Shown here: one piece after another, positions 13,716 through 25,979 of the stretch
How positions within the stretch are numbered: the stretch's first letter is position 1
Layout of the letters: every line of letters begins with the position of its first letter
Source of the DNA: Ryuthela nishihirai
Lineage: Eukaryota > Arthropoda > Arachnida > Araneae > Heptathelidae
NCBI GenBank assembly: GCA_038380435.1
Contig: JAWZYU010000034.1
Span: 17,649,404-17,713,403, forward strand
Direction: 5' to 3'
DNA length: 64,000 nucleotides
Notes under the pieces: model-generated
What the model was told of the DNA's origin: nothing
Database searches by the model: none
Seen by the model: the letters and a program-made list of their open reading frames with translations, nothing else
Made by a program: the position numbers and the translations under genes

Positions 13716-14439
13716 AACACCAAAATAATTTCTAATACTTCTGCAGAGATTTTGTATTTAAAAGTAGGTTTTCCTATGATCTTGCCTTTGGCTCATATAT
13801 GTATTTAAAGTTTAACATTATCATCATATTAGCTTATACGAGAGATATAATTAAACTCTATGGTATATAAATATAGTGATATAACATTAGACTCTGAAAC
13901 TATCCCAACAAAAGTATCAATTTCTTAACCTACTACTGTAATCTATTAAATAAAAAGTCTGGTGACTGTGAAATATTCTTTTCTATTTAAGCATTTTAAC
14001 ATATGTAAATTCGACATTTAAACTTTTACCAATAAAAATAATGTCAAATTAATCCATACAAGATCAATGATATTATATATGTATATTATACAAGCGTAAG
14101 ATACAATAATTAAAACGATAATTTTCACTTTAGAAGTTCATAAATATGACAACAGATATTAATATAGAATAAAGTTCTTCTTAACTTGGATGCTTTCGTC
14201 GGATAGTTTTGTCTTGGTATGGAACGAATACATTTCTGTCGCAAATCTATATCTTCTGGAAATTTCTTTTCCCCGTCGTAATTGCTCCAGCACGAGGAAC
14301 GCAGCGGCGCGATGGCATTTCGCTAGAAGAATTATTGTATTTAATACTCTGTGCACACACCAAATCAAACGCGGCAAATTTCTTGAACACTAACTATAGC
14401 AAGATGGAGGCGACACTTCTAGAATACCACGTTCTCCTG
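13716..14439. other. A+T-rich sequence with a CpG-richer patch
   Basis: Most is A+T-rich. The patch at about 14260-14420 is richer in CG and ends in AGCAAGATGGAGGCG, a reasonable translation-start context, just before the LINE insertion. It may be the 5' end of a host gene, but no continuing exon is visible. Confidence 0.25.
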
Positions 14440-17400
14440 TGTTAGAGTTAGTCTCTCTCTGCACAATATGCTGCTTAAAGGAGGTTGCAGACTCCTTTGC
14501 CTAATCTCATCATTAGTTACAAAGTTAAACCACCTAATACCGAAGATACTACGTAAGCATCTAGAATCAGAAGCATCTAGTTTCCTGTTATCTTGCTTAC
14601 AAATTATCCAAGTCTCACTACCATAACTAACCCTAGAAACAACCAAACTATTATAAAGTCTAATTTTAGTCTTTAGGCGCATACGCCTATTTCTCCACAC
14701 TCTCCATAGGTTCTTAAAAGTCCCAGCAGCAATCCCTATTCGTCTATTAATCTCATGCCGCACATCACCAGCATTTGTTACATAACTCTCAAGATAATTA
14801 AACTGTGACACCTGCTCAAGATTGCAACCATTCAGATTAACTGAATCACAACCTGAATCACCAATTTTCATCACTTTAGTTTCCTCTCTGTTTATAACCA
14901 AACCTACTCTACTACCAGTTTCATCAACAGCTCGAATGAAAGAGTTCATCTCGGCAACATCATTTGCTAAAAGGGCCAAATAATCAGCATAATCCAAATC
15001 AAAAACTTTCATATCTCCAGCCCATTTAAAGTCAAAATCTTTCCCTTGAAGTGAATTTCGCATAACATAATCAATAACCAAACTAAAGAGAAAAGGAAAC
15101 AAAATGCACCCTTGTCGAACACAAGAGGTAATGCTAAACCAATTGCTACAAGCCTTACCAACTCTCACACACGACTCAGTGTTATTATAAAGAGCTTTCA
15201 TTATGTTAACTAACTTGTCTGGTATACCATATGATCTTACAATCAACCACAAATTATGGCGATCAACAGAGTCAAATGCCTTTTTGAAATCAACAAAGCT
15301 AGCAACCAAATGTTTCTGAAACTCTAAACATTTCTCAAGAATCTGCCTAAGTGAAAATATCTGATCCCCACATCCCCTACGACTTCTGAATCCACATTGC
15401 TCATCACGCAATTGACTGCCAACCAGATTCTTAATTCTATTAAGCACAGTCATGGAAAGAACTTTCCCTGGAACAGAGAGTAGGCTGATAACCCTATAGT
15501 TATCACAAGAACTGCGATCACCTTTTTTGAAAATAGGGATAACAATAGCTCTGGTAAAATCCTTAGGAACCATGCCGTTATCATAAAAGATATTCAGAAT
15601 TTCAGTCATCCAAGTGGTAACCTAAACATTTCCAACTCTAAGCATTTCCGTAGTAATTTCATCTATCCCAGGGGATTTATGAAGTTTAAGTTTAGAAATA
15701 GCCAAACTAACTTCAGATTGTGTTACAGGGCCAACATTAAAGCCACCAATGCATCAATCATCATTCCAAACAATGGGAGTAGAACTAACCACATTGTTTA
15801 GAACATCACTGAAATGCTCAGCCCACCTAGCCATGACAGAATCCTCACCTTCTATAACCTTACCTTGTTTAACCTTCAATCCCTGTATACCTGTTTGTTT
15901 TCTACCACATAAAACATTAACTATCTGATACAGCTCTCTGCTGTTGTGCTGTTTAACTGCTTCCTCGGCTTTGTCAGTCAAGCCATCAAGACAAAGATTC
16001 TTATCAGCAGCTAACTGATCTTTTACACGTTTATTAACGTCTCTGTAATGCTTTCTATTAGGACTAGTAGGGTATTGATTAAGGACATTCCTGCAGTTCT
16101 ATCTTTCCGAAATAACCTCAAGTGCCTTATCACTCAGATAATTCTGTCTCTTTTGCTCCTTTTTTCCTAAAAGAGTACTGTTAGTGTCTAAAAAAAGCCT
16201 GTTTAAAATGATTCCATTCTTCCTCAACTTCAGCAGTAAGCATACCATGACTGTCATAATGACAAAGTAACCTATCATGATAAGCTTTGGCTATAACTGG
16301 TTCTTTCAGAGCTTCAGTATTAAAAGTAAAATTTTTGACTTTAGCACAACACTTTTTAAGTTTAAGTTGCAAGACACTTTTAACAAGGTAATGGTCAGAT
16401 CCAATTTCAGCTCCTCTTTATGCCCTGGTATTCCTAACAGAACTAGCCCATTTGCTGTTAATTAATATATAATCAATCATATTCTTGTGAAACCCATGTG
16501 TACTTATGTATGTCATGGTGTTTGTAATAAGTGTTATTATTCTGAATCCATTGAGTTTTCTTACCTGTAGGAGACGTTGCCCATTGCCATTGCAGCTACC
16601 AATACCAAAAGGGTCTATTACCCCTCCCCAAAGGTCAGAGTCAGTACCAACTTTGCCATTGAAGTCACCTAGAACAAGGGTAATATCTCATTTCTTGACA
16701 GAATTCAAAATATCCCGAAGTTCTCCGTAAAACCTATCCTTCTCATCCTCATCGGTATCCTCAGTGGGGGTATAACAGCAGATAACATTCAAGTATTTAA
16801 CGTTTGTCTGAAATTTTGCTGTAAGAAACCTTTCATGAATGCACTCATATCCTAGAAGAGCATCACTAGCATGTCTGCTGAGAAGCAGACACACACCTTG
16901 GTGATGTTTGTTATCTTCCCTCTCTGAAAAGAGAAATTTAAGATTATTTTTAAGAATATGACCTTTATCTGTCCATCTGGTCTCTTGCAGGCCGAGAACA
17001 TATAAATTATAACGGTGGAATTCTTTTGTGAGGACATCAAGGGAAATATCTCTGTGCAGAGTCCTCACATTCCAACTACCTATGGAGAGAAAATGGTTAG
17101 TGGGATGTTTAAAGAAACTATGTTTGTTGAGAGGGGGATTGCCGACATTATGAAACAGCCCCCTAATCGCAGACATGGGGCAAAGACCCGTTCCCACCCA
17201 CTGAAGGCTGAAGCCATCTATACTGGAAGACTTTGTCCAATGCAGAATTTGACGATGCCCATAGAGGCAAGAGTTCAGGTGTCTGCGATGACCTCTGCTC
17301 AGGATTATCCACCAGCTGATAAACATATCCTGTGAATCTATTCACTTGGGGCTGTCAACCCACAAACAAACAGAAAACACAGCGGAAGATTTTCCCTCCA

Positions 17401-17650
17401 CAGAAGTCCACCAGTGCAGCAAAATCAGGATCTATAATCAAGCTCAGAGCCTTAGTTCAGTCCAGTCCAGTGGGTTTATATGGTCAGCACCAGGACCCTG
17501 TGTGTTTGACCACTCCTCAGCAGGGTAGAAAAAAAACAGAAAAGTAGTCATAGTTGTCCAGATCAGTAGGCCACACTAATCTGGCAGCCCTCCCGTTCCG
17601 TTCACTTCCACAAGAGAGTATCTCTTTTGAAAGGTACTAACGCCACGAGA
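14440..17650 (-). pseudogene. RTE-like LINE, minus-strand copy
   Basis: Reading leftward there is an untranslated 5' region, the endonuclease domain (about 17330-16500), a linker (16370-15750), then a 396-codon open stretch (15609-14419) holding the reverse transcriptase. Its active-site motif is DYADYLALLA, so the usual second D of YADD is Y here, near 14985. The C-terminal ETW and LRSIFGIRWFNFVTNDEIRQ region follows, and the copy ends 3' truncated at about 14440. Stops and frameshifts break the endonuclease and linker, so it is not functional. Confidence 0.85.
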
Positions 17651-18761
17651 TAATCGTTCAGTAATTCACAGAAATAGCAAGCAATAATTTTTTTCCACAA
17701 ACGTTTTTCATAATGACCTAATATTGAAATAATCATTACACAAACTTTTAAAATGCATATTTTATGAAATGATTTTAAACAATACTTGTTATTTAAGTTT
17801 CAATTAATTGCTGAAGGATATTCTTCTGACGCATATTTTATCTCTGAAGGATCTCTATAGACAGTTAATTTGATTACAGATGTAGAAAGTAAATAATATC
17901 CTATTTCTCTTCCTGTAATTAAATAATGCTTCTATAAACTGACGTGATGAACTGATGATGCGATGAATTGATGTCGCGATGAATTGACCACGATCAATTG
18001 ACTTGCGATGAATTGGCGGAATACCATTCATCCACCTGATCTCGTTTTATTTAAATCTAGAGATTCAATTTTTTCTAAGTAAAACATTGCCTCGAAGGTT
18101 GGAAAAAGTATGGTAACAGCTATTTTCATACTCCAATCTCAGTAAGAGGAGCTAAAGGTGAAAATTTGGTAATTTCTCTCCAAAACTGTGTGCTCCATCT
18201 AAAATTAGTTCGTTTATGCGTTTTATAACGATTTAGAGTTAAATCATTGTAAATTTCAAGAAAAATCTAAGTACTTGCATATAACCCAAAATTACTTAAA
18301 TAGAGTTGAAGTCTCGTGGTTTCTTCGCTTAACCTTCCATCATTCTATTTTATGTGACGTGTTTACTTCACATGATTCACTCGGAAAACCGGAAAAAATA
18401 AAACCTTAAGTCTATTTAATGTAGTAAAATATGTCAAAAAAGTCAATGTAATCTTGCATTCCTTAAATTGCTTAAATCTGAAAGAAGCTGAAAACCTAAA
18501 ACTATATTTAATAACATGTGTAAAGTAGAGCAAAACCGAGAAAGCAAGTATAAAAAAAGATTTAACCCATTTTACTAAAATTGGAGTCTAAAATCGTGTT
18601 TTCTATATTTCCCTACTGAATATTTCAAAATTTTTGATCTTACACTCTGAAAACGAGCTAGTAGTTTTTCATTTTGCTCATATGGGATGGAGAAGGGTCC
18701 TAGATACTACTCGTAGTTTGCTCAGGCCCAACACCGAAGTCTCTGTTGACAAGGCTTGCTT
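17651..18761. repeat. A+T-rich stretch with short GATGAATTGA repeats
   Basis: At about 17940-18015 the motif GATGAATTGA and variants recur four to five times. The rest is A+T-rich with no gene seen. Confidence 0.4.
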
Positions 18762-18826
18762 GCGCTGTGGTTGGTTGGTTGCTGTTAGCCTCAGTTAGAG
18801 CTAACAGCAAGCAACCAACCACAGCG
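18762..18826. repeat. 27-bp-stem hairpin
   Basis: The arm CGCTGTGGTTGGTTG-G-TTGCTGTTAGC is followed by an ~11-base loop and its reverse complement with a single mismatch. It could form a strong DNA cruciform or RNA hairpin. No further inverted similarity extends outward, so it is shorter than a typical foldback transposon. Confidence 0.7.
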
Positions 18827-19779
18827 AGCCGGGGGGTGGATTTGATTGCACTTCTGATATGAAAAAATGATTTGAAAAAAAAAAGTGTCTTTTTGCAGTT
18901 CGACTTATAGAAGTAGAAGAAGGCGTTGCTTACGGAAAAGATCACTTTCTTGGATTCCAAATAACTTATTGCTCTAGATGAGAGGGTTTAAAATTTTTAA
19001 CTGAAAATGGTTTGAATACTGATGACTATTGAGGTCAGGGCTACGATGATGGCAGTAATATGAAAGGTTGAAATAAAGGTGTGCAAGCTAGAATTCTTGG
19101 CAAAAACTCAACAGCAAAATACTCGTATATACCATGAGGATGCTATTTTCTCAGTTTAGTAATTTCTGATGCTGCTCCTTTATCAAAAGTCTTATTTTAT
19201 TCGGAGTTATACAGTGCATTTGTGTATTGTTCACAGCAGCTACTCAGCGATGGAAAATTCTTACAGAACATGTTTCTGACCTTGCCATTAAGCCAAATTA
19301 ATATTGTCAAGGCCATATATTATCAAACTAACGGAATTTATGATGCTTTTATTGCTGTTTTTGAGTCAACTCAAGTGGATGCTGGATGGATATGAAGCGC
19401 TCTGTTTAGCTAATTGACTGAGAGAAATTAAAATTTATTATTTCTTACAGTTTAGTACGATATGCTATTTCAGGCAAACATTGTTAGCAAGCAGGTGCAT
19501 AATTCTTCAATAAATAAAGCACGGTACCATCTTTACTCAAAAACATGAAATGGTACTGAAATAATTGCTACACAGGTTAGATTCAGAAAAAAAAAGTAAA
19601 GTATGTTTAATTTCTATTATTTCCAATGTGATTTATTATAATGATAATTGTGAACCTACGTTGTGCAATGCAATAAAATGTTTTGAAATTATTGGAAAGG
19701 CTAATTTTTTTATATGAGGGCGCCAATATGATTCTTTGACCTGGGTGCCAATTTTCTTAAAGCCAGCCTTACATCAAAT
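18827..19779. other. A+T-rich sequence, no gene seen
   Basis: No coding or RNA signal that I can support; it leads into the Ty3/gypsy relic. Confidence 0.45.
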
Positions 19780-21087
19780 TTTGGCCAGACCAGCTCACAG
19801 AGCATAGCATTAATACTGGTCATGCTCCATCCATATGCCAGCAACAAGGCTTCCATTATCAAAATGGGTGAGACAAAACAACTAATAAAGGACATGGAAG
19901 CCCAAGATGATATAGAACTGTCATCCAGTCCCTCGACGTCACCAGTCGCCCTCGTTAAGTAAATGGATTGCTTTAGTAGGCTTTGTGTCGATTATCGAAG
20001 GTTAAAAAATGTAACTCAGAATGATGACACACTCGACTCTCTGTCTGGTCAGACTGGTTCTTGACTCTAGACTTGAAGAACAGTTATTGGCAAGTTGCTC
20101 TTAACATCGTGAAGGTTTAAAAAAGACAGATTTTACTACATTAAATAGATTTAGCAGTTTAAAGTGATGCCATTTGAGCTCTGAAATGCACCTGTAAAGT
20201 TTGAACAATTGATGAAGTCAGTGCTTAGATGTTTGTCTTCGGAGATGTGTTTGGTATATGTAGACAACATCCTCATCCTAGGAAAGAATTTTGAGGATCA
20301 ATGGAAGAATCTTCATCAAGTGTTTGAAAACCGGAGCAGCGAAGCTAGAACTGTAATCAACTAAATGCAAGTTTTTCCGAGATGTCCATTACCTGAATCA
20401 TGTCATCACTTCATCAGTGGTAAAGATCGATACTAGAAAACAGAAGCTCTGAGAGGCTGACCACAACTCCAAAACATGCATTAACTTCAAAGCTTCATTG
20501 GACTATGTATGTATTACGAAAAATTTGTCAAGGGTTTCTTTAACATTATAAAACCACTACATTGATTAACGGTGGAGGGCTGGTAATTCATCCGAGAACT
20601 AAATAAAACTCTTCCCATGATGCCAGTGTTAGCCTACCTACAGAGAAGTAAACAATTTGTATTACATACTGAATGCCAGCAACACAGGAGTTTGCTGCTG
20701 TCCTTTCACAACAAAAGCGACAAGAAAGAGTTGTCGCTTACTTCAATAAAACCTTATTTTAAAATCTGAACGTAACTATTTTGTGGCACGAAAAGAACTA
20801 TTAACAATAGCGAAAATAATAGAACATTTCCATCATTACCATTGTGGATAAAAGTTCATTATTTGCTCTGACCATGCTGCTCTTAAATGGTTGCTGAACT
20901 TCAAAAATCCTGAAGGACAGATAATCTAGTTAGATGCAATAGCTGCAGTGGCAAGTTACACATAAATGCAGATGCGTTTTCTAGACGCCCATGCATTGAC
21001 GACTGCAAGCGCTGCTGTAATGCATAGATGAGATATGGCACTCACGGATCAATGCCTATCCAGCAGATAACATTGGCACAACAGTGG

Positions 21088-21306
21088 TACAGTCGCTCAA
21101 AAAAGTATCCGAACACTATGGTTGATTACAAAATTTAGAAAAAATATCTGGCAACGATTTTTTTTAGAAATGAGTGATCTGGCAACCTTCGTGTACGTAC
21201 ACAAAGGTTGCCAGTTCACTAATTTCTAAAAAAAATCGTTGCCAGATAATTTTTTCTGAATTCTGTAATCAACCATAGTGTTCGGATACTTTTTTGAGCG
21301 ACTGTA
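21088..21306. mobile_element. palindromic Tc1/mariner-type MITE
   Basis: A 219-bp, nearly perfect palindrome. Both halves start CAGTCGCTCAAAAAAGTATC and the centre is near a GTACGTAC sequence at about 21190-21200. TA flanks each side, as expected for a Tc1/mariner-mobilised MITE. It is inserted in the first unit of the adjacent 38-bp tandem repeat. No coding capacity. Confidence 0.85.
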
Positions 21307-21445
21307 CATCTGATATTTAGAGTCCCATGGAAAACAGTAGTACACCTGACATTTAGAGTCCCATGGAAAACAGTAGTACACCTGACATTTAGAGTCCCAT
21401 GGAAAACAGTAGTACACCTGACATTTAGAGTCACATAGAAATCAG
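21307..21445. repeat. 38-bp tandem repeat, about four copies
   Basis: The unit contains CCTGACATTTAGAGTCCCATGG then AAAACAGTAGTA. Three copies are almost identical and the edge copies are diverged. The sequence left of the MITE (ACAGTGGTA) continues the unit, so the MITE inserted into the array. Confidence 0.85.
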
Positions 21446-22418
21446 AAAGGCTCAGAGGGATGATGAAGAAATAAGACTACTTTTTTATTTGATTGAATCA
21501 TCTGCTACACAACCAAATTAGGAATAGATATCAAGATATAGCCCAGCTACAAAATGCTCTTGGGCACAGCGAGACTCCGTACAACTAATAGGCGGTGTGC
21601 TATACAGAATATGAGAGAATCCAATTGAATAATTGATTTTCTGGCTTCTGGCAGGTTACCCTTCTCAGGTTGTGAGTAGAATTGGTGATTAAAGATGTCC
21701 ATCATAGAGTGCCACTGTATGAATTCTAGAATTCTTCTGTGTAAACTAAACAGCGAAGGTCAAGGAACGATTTCATTAGCTGAAGTAAGGTGGATTTGGT
21801 AAGGAGGTCAATTAAATAAGCTCATATATTATCAGTTTGTTTAATTCGAACCCACTACACAGTTTGCCAATTAAATGTTGCTGAAACCTTAAAAAATATA
21901 TTGAAGTTTTCAGTATTTTATCAAAATTCTTGCTATAATGCCTAAAATGATTTTAAGAGATAATAATAAAATGCCGAAATCGAACTCTAAATTGATATGT
22001 TTGGATTTTTTTTACCTTGCTCTAATGAACGTTCCTTTTTTTCAGGTGACACAAACTTATGAGACAAGTTAGAGCACCTGAATTAGAGCACCACAGGCAT
22101 ATTTTGAATCAAGCAAAACAAGCTGGATGTTCTTAAGGAATGAAAATCCCCATTGCTACTATTTAAGAGAAACATGCAACATAAAAAAACCACCAAGAAA
22201 ATATTGCATAATATTATGGTGAACGCAAAATTAAAATTTTATTAAATGAAAATAAATACAAAAAATGGGGCACATCAATAGATAGTGAAAACAGGCCATT
22301 TTAATATTTTTATTTTATCTGCAGTTAAAAATTTTTAATGAAAAATGAAAAGTATAGGGGAAACTAAGTAATTAAAAAGATTTATTAGCGGTACCTTTAA
22401 TCTGAAAACTAAAACATA
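21446..22418. other. A+T-rich sequence upstream of the host exon
   Basis: It holds the tail of the gypsy relic and then A+T-rich sequence. A good splice acceptor (TTATCTGCAG, ending at 22323) lies 95 bp upstream of the exon's first ATG, so the first part of the next exon is probably 5' untranslated. Confidence 0.4.
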
Positions 22419-25400
22419 ATGCAGAAAGTAGAAGCTGAGAAGAAAGGAACTGGCTTTGAGGATTTTATGAAAAATCCGGTATGTAATTCTTCAAATGCAT
22501 TGGGCACTTCTAAATATATGGACTTTCATTCATTTCAAAATGTTCACAGACACTTTATTAAATTTAAAAAAATGCTAAAATGTGATGGAAAAAGCAGTCA
22601 AGGATATATAAAAAATAGCTTATCGAATTTATCAGGTCCACAGAAGCTTTGTAGTTCAGCTTGCCTTTCATTAAGTGCACCAAAAATACCTGTAAAGAAG
22701 AAAAAGAATGCATGTAAAAGTTTCTTAAATTATTCTTTATTTGAAGTTAAGAGATCCTTATTAAAAGGCAATATGAATCGAGATGCACTTTCCAGTTCTT
22801 TGTATTGTAATAAAAACAAAACCTTAACTGAGACCTTTTCAAATTCTTTGTTACAATCTAATCATTTGAAAAATACAAAGAGTGAATACGGGCAGCAATC
22901 ACAAGACGTCCCTCTGTGTTATAAGAATAATGATAATACACATGATACCACATGTTCTACTGATGAACGTGATGTAACTAAGCAAAAAGCATTGCCACGA
23001 AGGCAAAAAATCAAGCAAATACCACCTAAAAGAATGAGAAAAAAAATTATGTTACCATTAGAAGTTACAAAAATTATTCCAAGGGAAGGAACTATTAGTG
23101 ATTTTGTTATAGATAAAAGTGGATTCAAATTTGGTGATGCTGAAATGAAACATTTATGCAGTAGCATAGATGAACAGTTAAGTATAAAATCTGGCTTTAA
23201 AGATACTACATGTCTCAAGAATAGCAGCTATCTTAAACCATCCGCAAAAAATCATCTAAAATGTGCTGAAGACTTAAAAAAAACTGGACAATTTTGTCGT
23301 CAATTAAAACAAACACACACTATTTTAAGTTCAAAAAATGCACAATATCGCCCTTTAGTGCCAAAGAAAACAGTTACTGATTTGGAACTATTTGGTTATT
23401 CTGCCCGAATTACGGAAAACCAAAATGTTGATGTTACAAAATTACAAATTCTTAAGAATCACATGCAGAAATGCTTATTAGAAAAGCAAAGAGATTTTAT
23501 AGAAATAACTGATGCGATAAAAAATTTTAATTCATCTGTCTCTTTGATGTTGAATGAACATCAAAGAAAGAAAACAAATTTATCACCTAATAGTTTTAAT
23601 ATAAACAATGAAAATGGAATTAATTTTCCGAATAGAGTAATTCAGGATCCAAATAAAATGAAAAAAGTACCCATAGATTATTCATGTGATGTGGAAGAAA
23701 ACTGGGAATGTGTTTTAGATGAATCGGGAATCAATAACAAAAATATCCATAAAGATGTATATGGAACTGTTTCAAATCCAAAATTTGAAGTTGAACCAGT
23801 ATATAAAACATTTGATGAAAAAACAGGTATTGAAATTTCATTAGTTTCTTACAATATCGACAAATCTAAAAGTGAAATGAATATCCTGGATGCTAATGCT
23901 GAATACATTTCAAATCTTTCAGCAGCATTTGAAGAGCTACTAATATTTTCGGAATTTCCAGATTTAAAACAATATAATGTTGATGTTGCATGTGATGGTT
24001 TTGAGAACCTTATAAACATTTGCTTTGAAGATTCCACATGTGCAGGAAAACCATTTGTAAAAGATAACTCAAAAGCAAAAAGGACAAAAACTTTAACAAA
24101 TGCTCTTTTTTATCCTAATGAAAATTTTGTGAAGTATCTTCAAACCATGCCCCAAGGTTTTCAAACTGGATATACAGATCAAAATATCGTTAATGACAAA
24201 TCACATGCGGAAAATATTGATGTCAATAATTCCTGCGAACAAGAAAATTCTTCAGTGATTAAGTGTGATGAAAATGATAATCTCTGTAAGCTCTCAGCTG
24301 TGGCTAATTTGTATGCTGCCAAATTAAATAGCTCTGAAAGCTATCTGTTACAGTGTACTGAAAGGAACACTGACCCAATTAATAACTCTCTTATTGAAAC
24401 AAATTCCACTTATTCATTTATTAATAAGCCTTCTACCAAATTCATAGAAAATATTGGGCTCAAAAGTTATGCAGAAGATTTTGAGATTTCTGATATCACA
24501 CCTAAGAGTAAAACAAATGATGTATCCAAACACTTTGATAATAAACCTCCGCTATTATCAGTTAATGAGTGTAAAACAAACTTAATATTATCTGACATCT
24601 ATGAAAGTGAAGTGGACAGTTTGGTAACTGTTGACAGTGATATGACTAATTTAAAACGTGGAACTGATAAGATAGAAATCCGCGATTTTGATACTGAACC
24701 AAAGCTTTTAAAAGAAAACCTTAATACTAATTTAACAGTTTCTTATAATGAGGAAACAACAGAAAAGTCTGTACATGATACCAAATCATTTGAATTTCAT
24801 GATGTCTATAATCAGTTGGAAGAAGATTGTATATGGAAGACTTCGGAACTATGGGATAAATATTTCATTGGGAATCAGAAAAATGCTACATATGTAAATA
24901 TATCACCTTTTTTAAGTTCTGAGGAAAAGGAAGAACAAGCGAGAAAAGTGGTTGAAAGAACAGATATTCATGATGTTGAGAGAAAAGTTTTGAATAAGGT
25001 CTCTGAAGGTACTTGTTTATTTCAAAAGCAGACTAAAAGTGTTGTTTCATGCAGTAAGAAACCTCGAAGCTCACCAATTAAAAGTTTGCAAAAGAGTGAA
25101 ATATTAAATTCCACTGAAGAATCTAGATTAAGTTTTAATTCCAGTATTAATTCATTACACAATATATGTATGAATACTGAAGTACCAGATCGAAAAATTA
25201 AAGCTTTTTGCAAATGGAACAATGAAATGCAAAGTGAAGTGTCTGCTTTCAGTGATAGGAATGAAGTATCTCTCCCAAATTCTATTGACCTTTTTTCAGG
25301 AGTATCATCAACCTCAAACTTCTCTGACTCTCTTTTGAAAGATACAGTTGATCTAAATGAATTGGGTAGTTCAGGACAAGAAGGTATTCGTTTTCTAAAT

Positions 25401-25653
25401 GCGAGTGAAATCATTTCCAGTGAAAGAAATGATTCATCTCAATGCTGTGACCCTGCATTTCAGTTATGGCACACTGCCAGAGACAGCAACAAACATCGTG
25501 TTTCACTCTGTTCCAGTTACAGTCCTGACTCAGCTTTTGAAAGCAGTGTTGAACAGATACCACCAACTTCAAGAGCAGTGTCGGCAGAGCTCTTAGCCAC
25601 TGGATGTGTGTTAGGGTCAAAAAATACTATGCCAGTAAAAAATACATTGGGAA
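22419..25653 (+). CDS. large exon of an unrecognised host protein
   Basis: One reading frame stays open for 1078 codons from ATG 22419 to a good donor (GAA|GTAAGTT at 25654), a phase-1 exon end; the frame past the donor is intronic and stops at 25700. A likely acceptor lies at 22323. The protein is rich in Ser, Asn, Lys, Asp and Glu and mostly looks disordered. It has basic stretches near residues 185-210 (RRQKIKQIPPKRMRKK), suggesting nuclear localisation, and an acidic, Ser-rich second half. No enzyme motif, membrane segment or repeat is visible. I do not recognise the family. The length of the intact frame amid decayed repeats argues for a real, selected host gene. Later exons to the right were not identified; the A+T-rich region and repeats up to 28 kb may be its intron. 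Confidence 0.8.
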
Positions 25654-25979
25654 GTAAGTTATGCAATTTTTTTATTCTTTTTGAAGTTGGGTCATTCTAA
25701 TTTACTGTATGATCTTAAAAGATTAATATTTGTTAAATTTCAATTAGTTACTATATATTTATTCATTTCCTTACAAAGTACAAATTTAAGAGTTAAAGAA
25801 ATGCTGAAAGGTCGGAAGCAAATTATTTCAACCAAAAAACTTAGTGAGCTACTAATGAAATTATATATAGTGAGATTACAATTCTAAAAGTTTAATTTCA
25901 CAATATTATTGTATAATTTGAGCTAAGATAATTGTGACGCTACACCTCAGTTTATTAATCACCTTAGATAATTATGAAA
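25654..25979 (+). other. probable intron start of the host gene
   Basis: Begins with the donor GTAAGTT at 25654. A+T-rich, with no coding signal I trust. Confidence 0.4.

Larger units (their letters stand above)
19780..21470 (+). pseudogene. Ty3/gypsy retrotransposon pol relic
   Basis: Disrupted plus-strand frames read as a Ty3/gypsy polymerase. There is a reverse transcriptase start (about 19900-20060, a CVDYRRL-type stretch), a fingers-palm block (about 20105-20220, K-TDFTTLNRFS then MPFEL-NAP), the active-site region with VYVDN in place of the usual Y-DD (about 20253), and an RNase H block (about 20690-20900, ending SDHAALKWLLNF). An NADALSRRP-like stretch follows at about 20960. Many stops and indels. 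A MITE and a 38-bp tandem array interrupt the end. No LTRs were recognised. Confidence 0.75.

Noticed and set aside
14159..14377. Minus-strand frame starting near 14377 as a host exon
   Set aside because: No ATG at its start and no convincing acceptor or donor; kept only as a weak CpG-rich patch on the plus strand.
18700..18960. 86-codon minus-strand frame with a hydrophobic stretch
   Set aside because: It is read through the hairpin arms and low-complexity A/T runs; no conservation signal visible.
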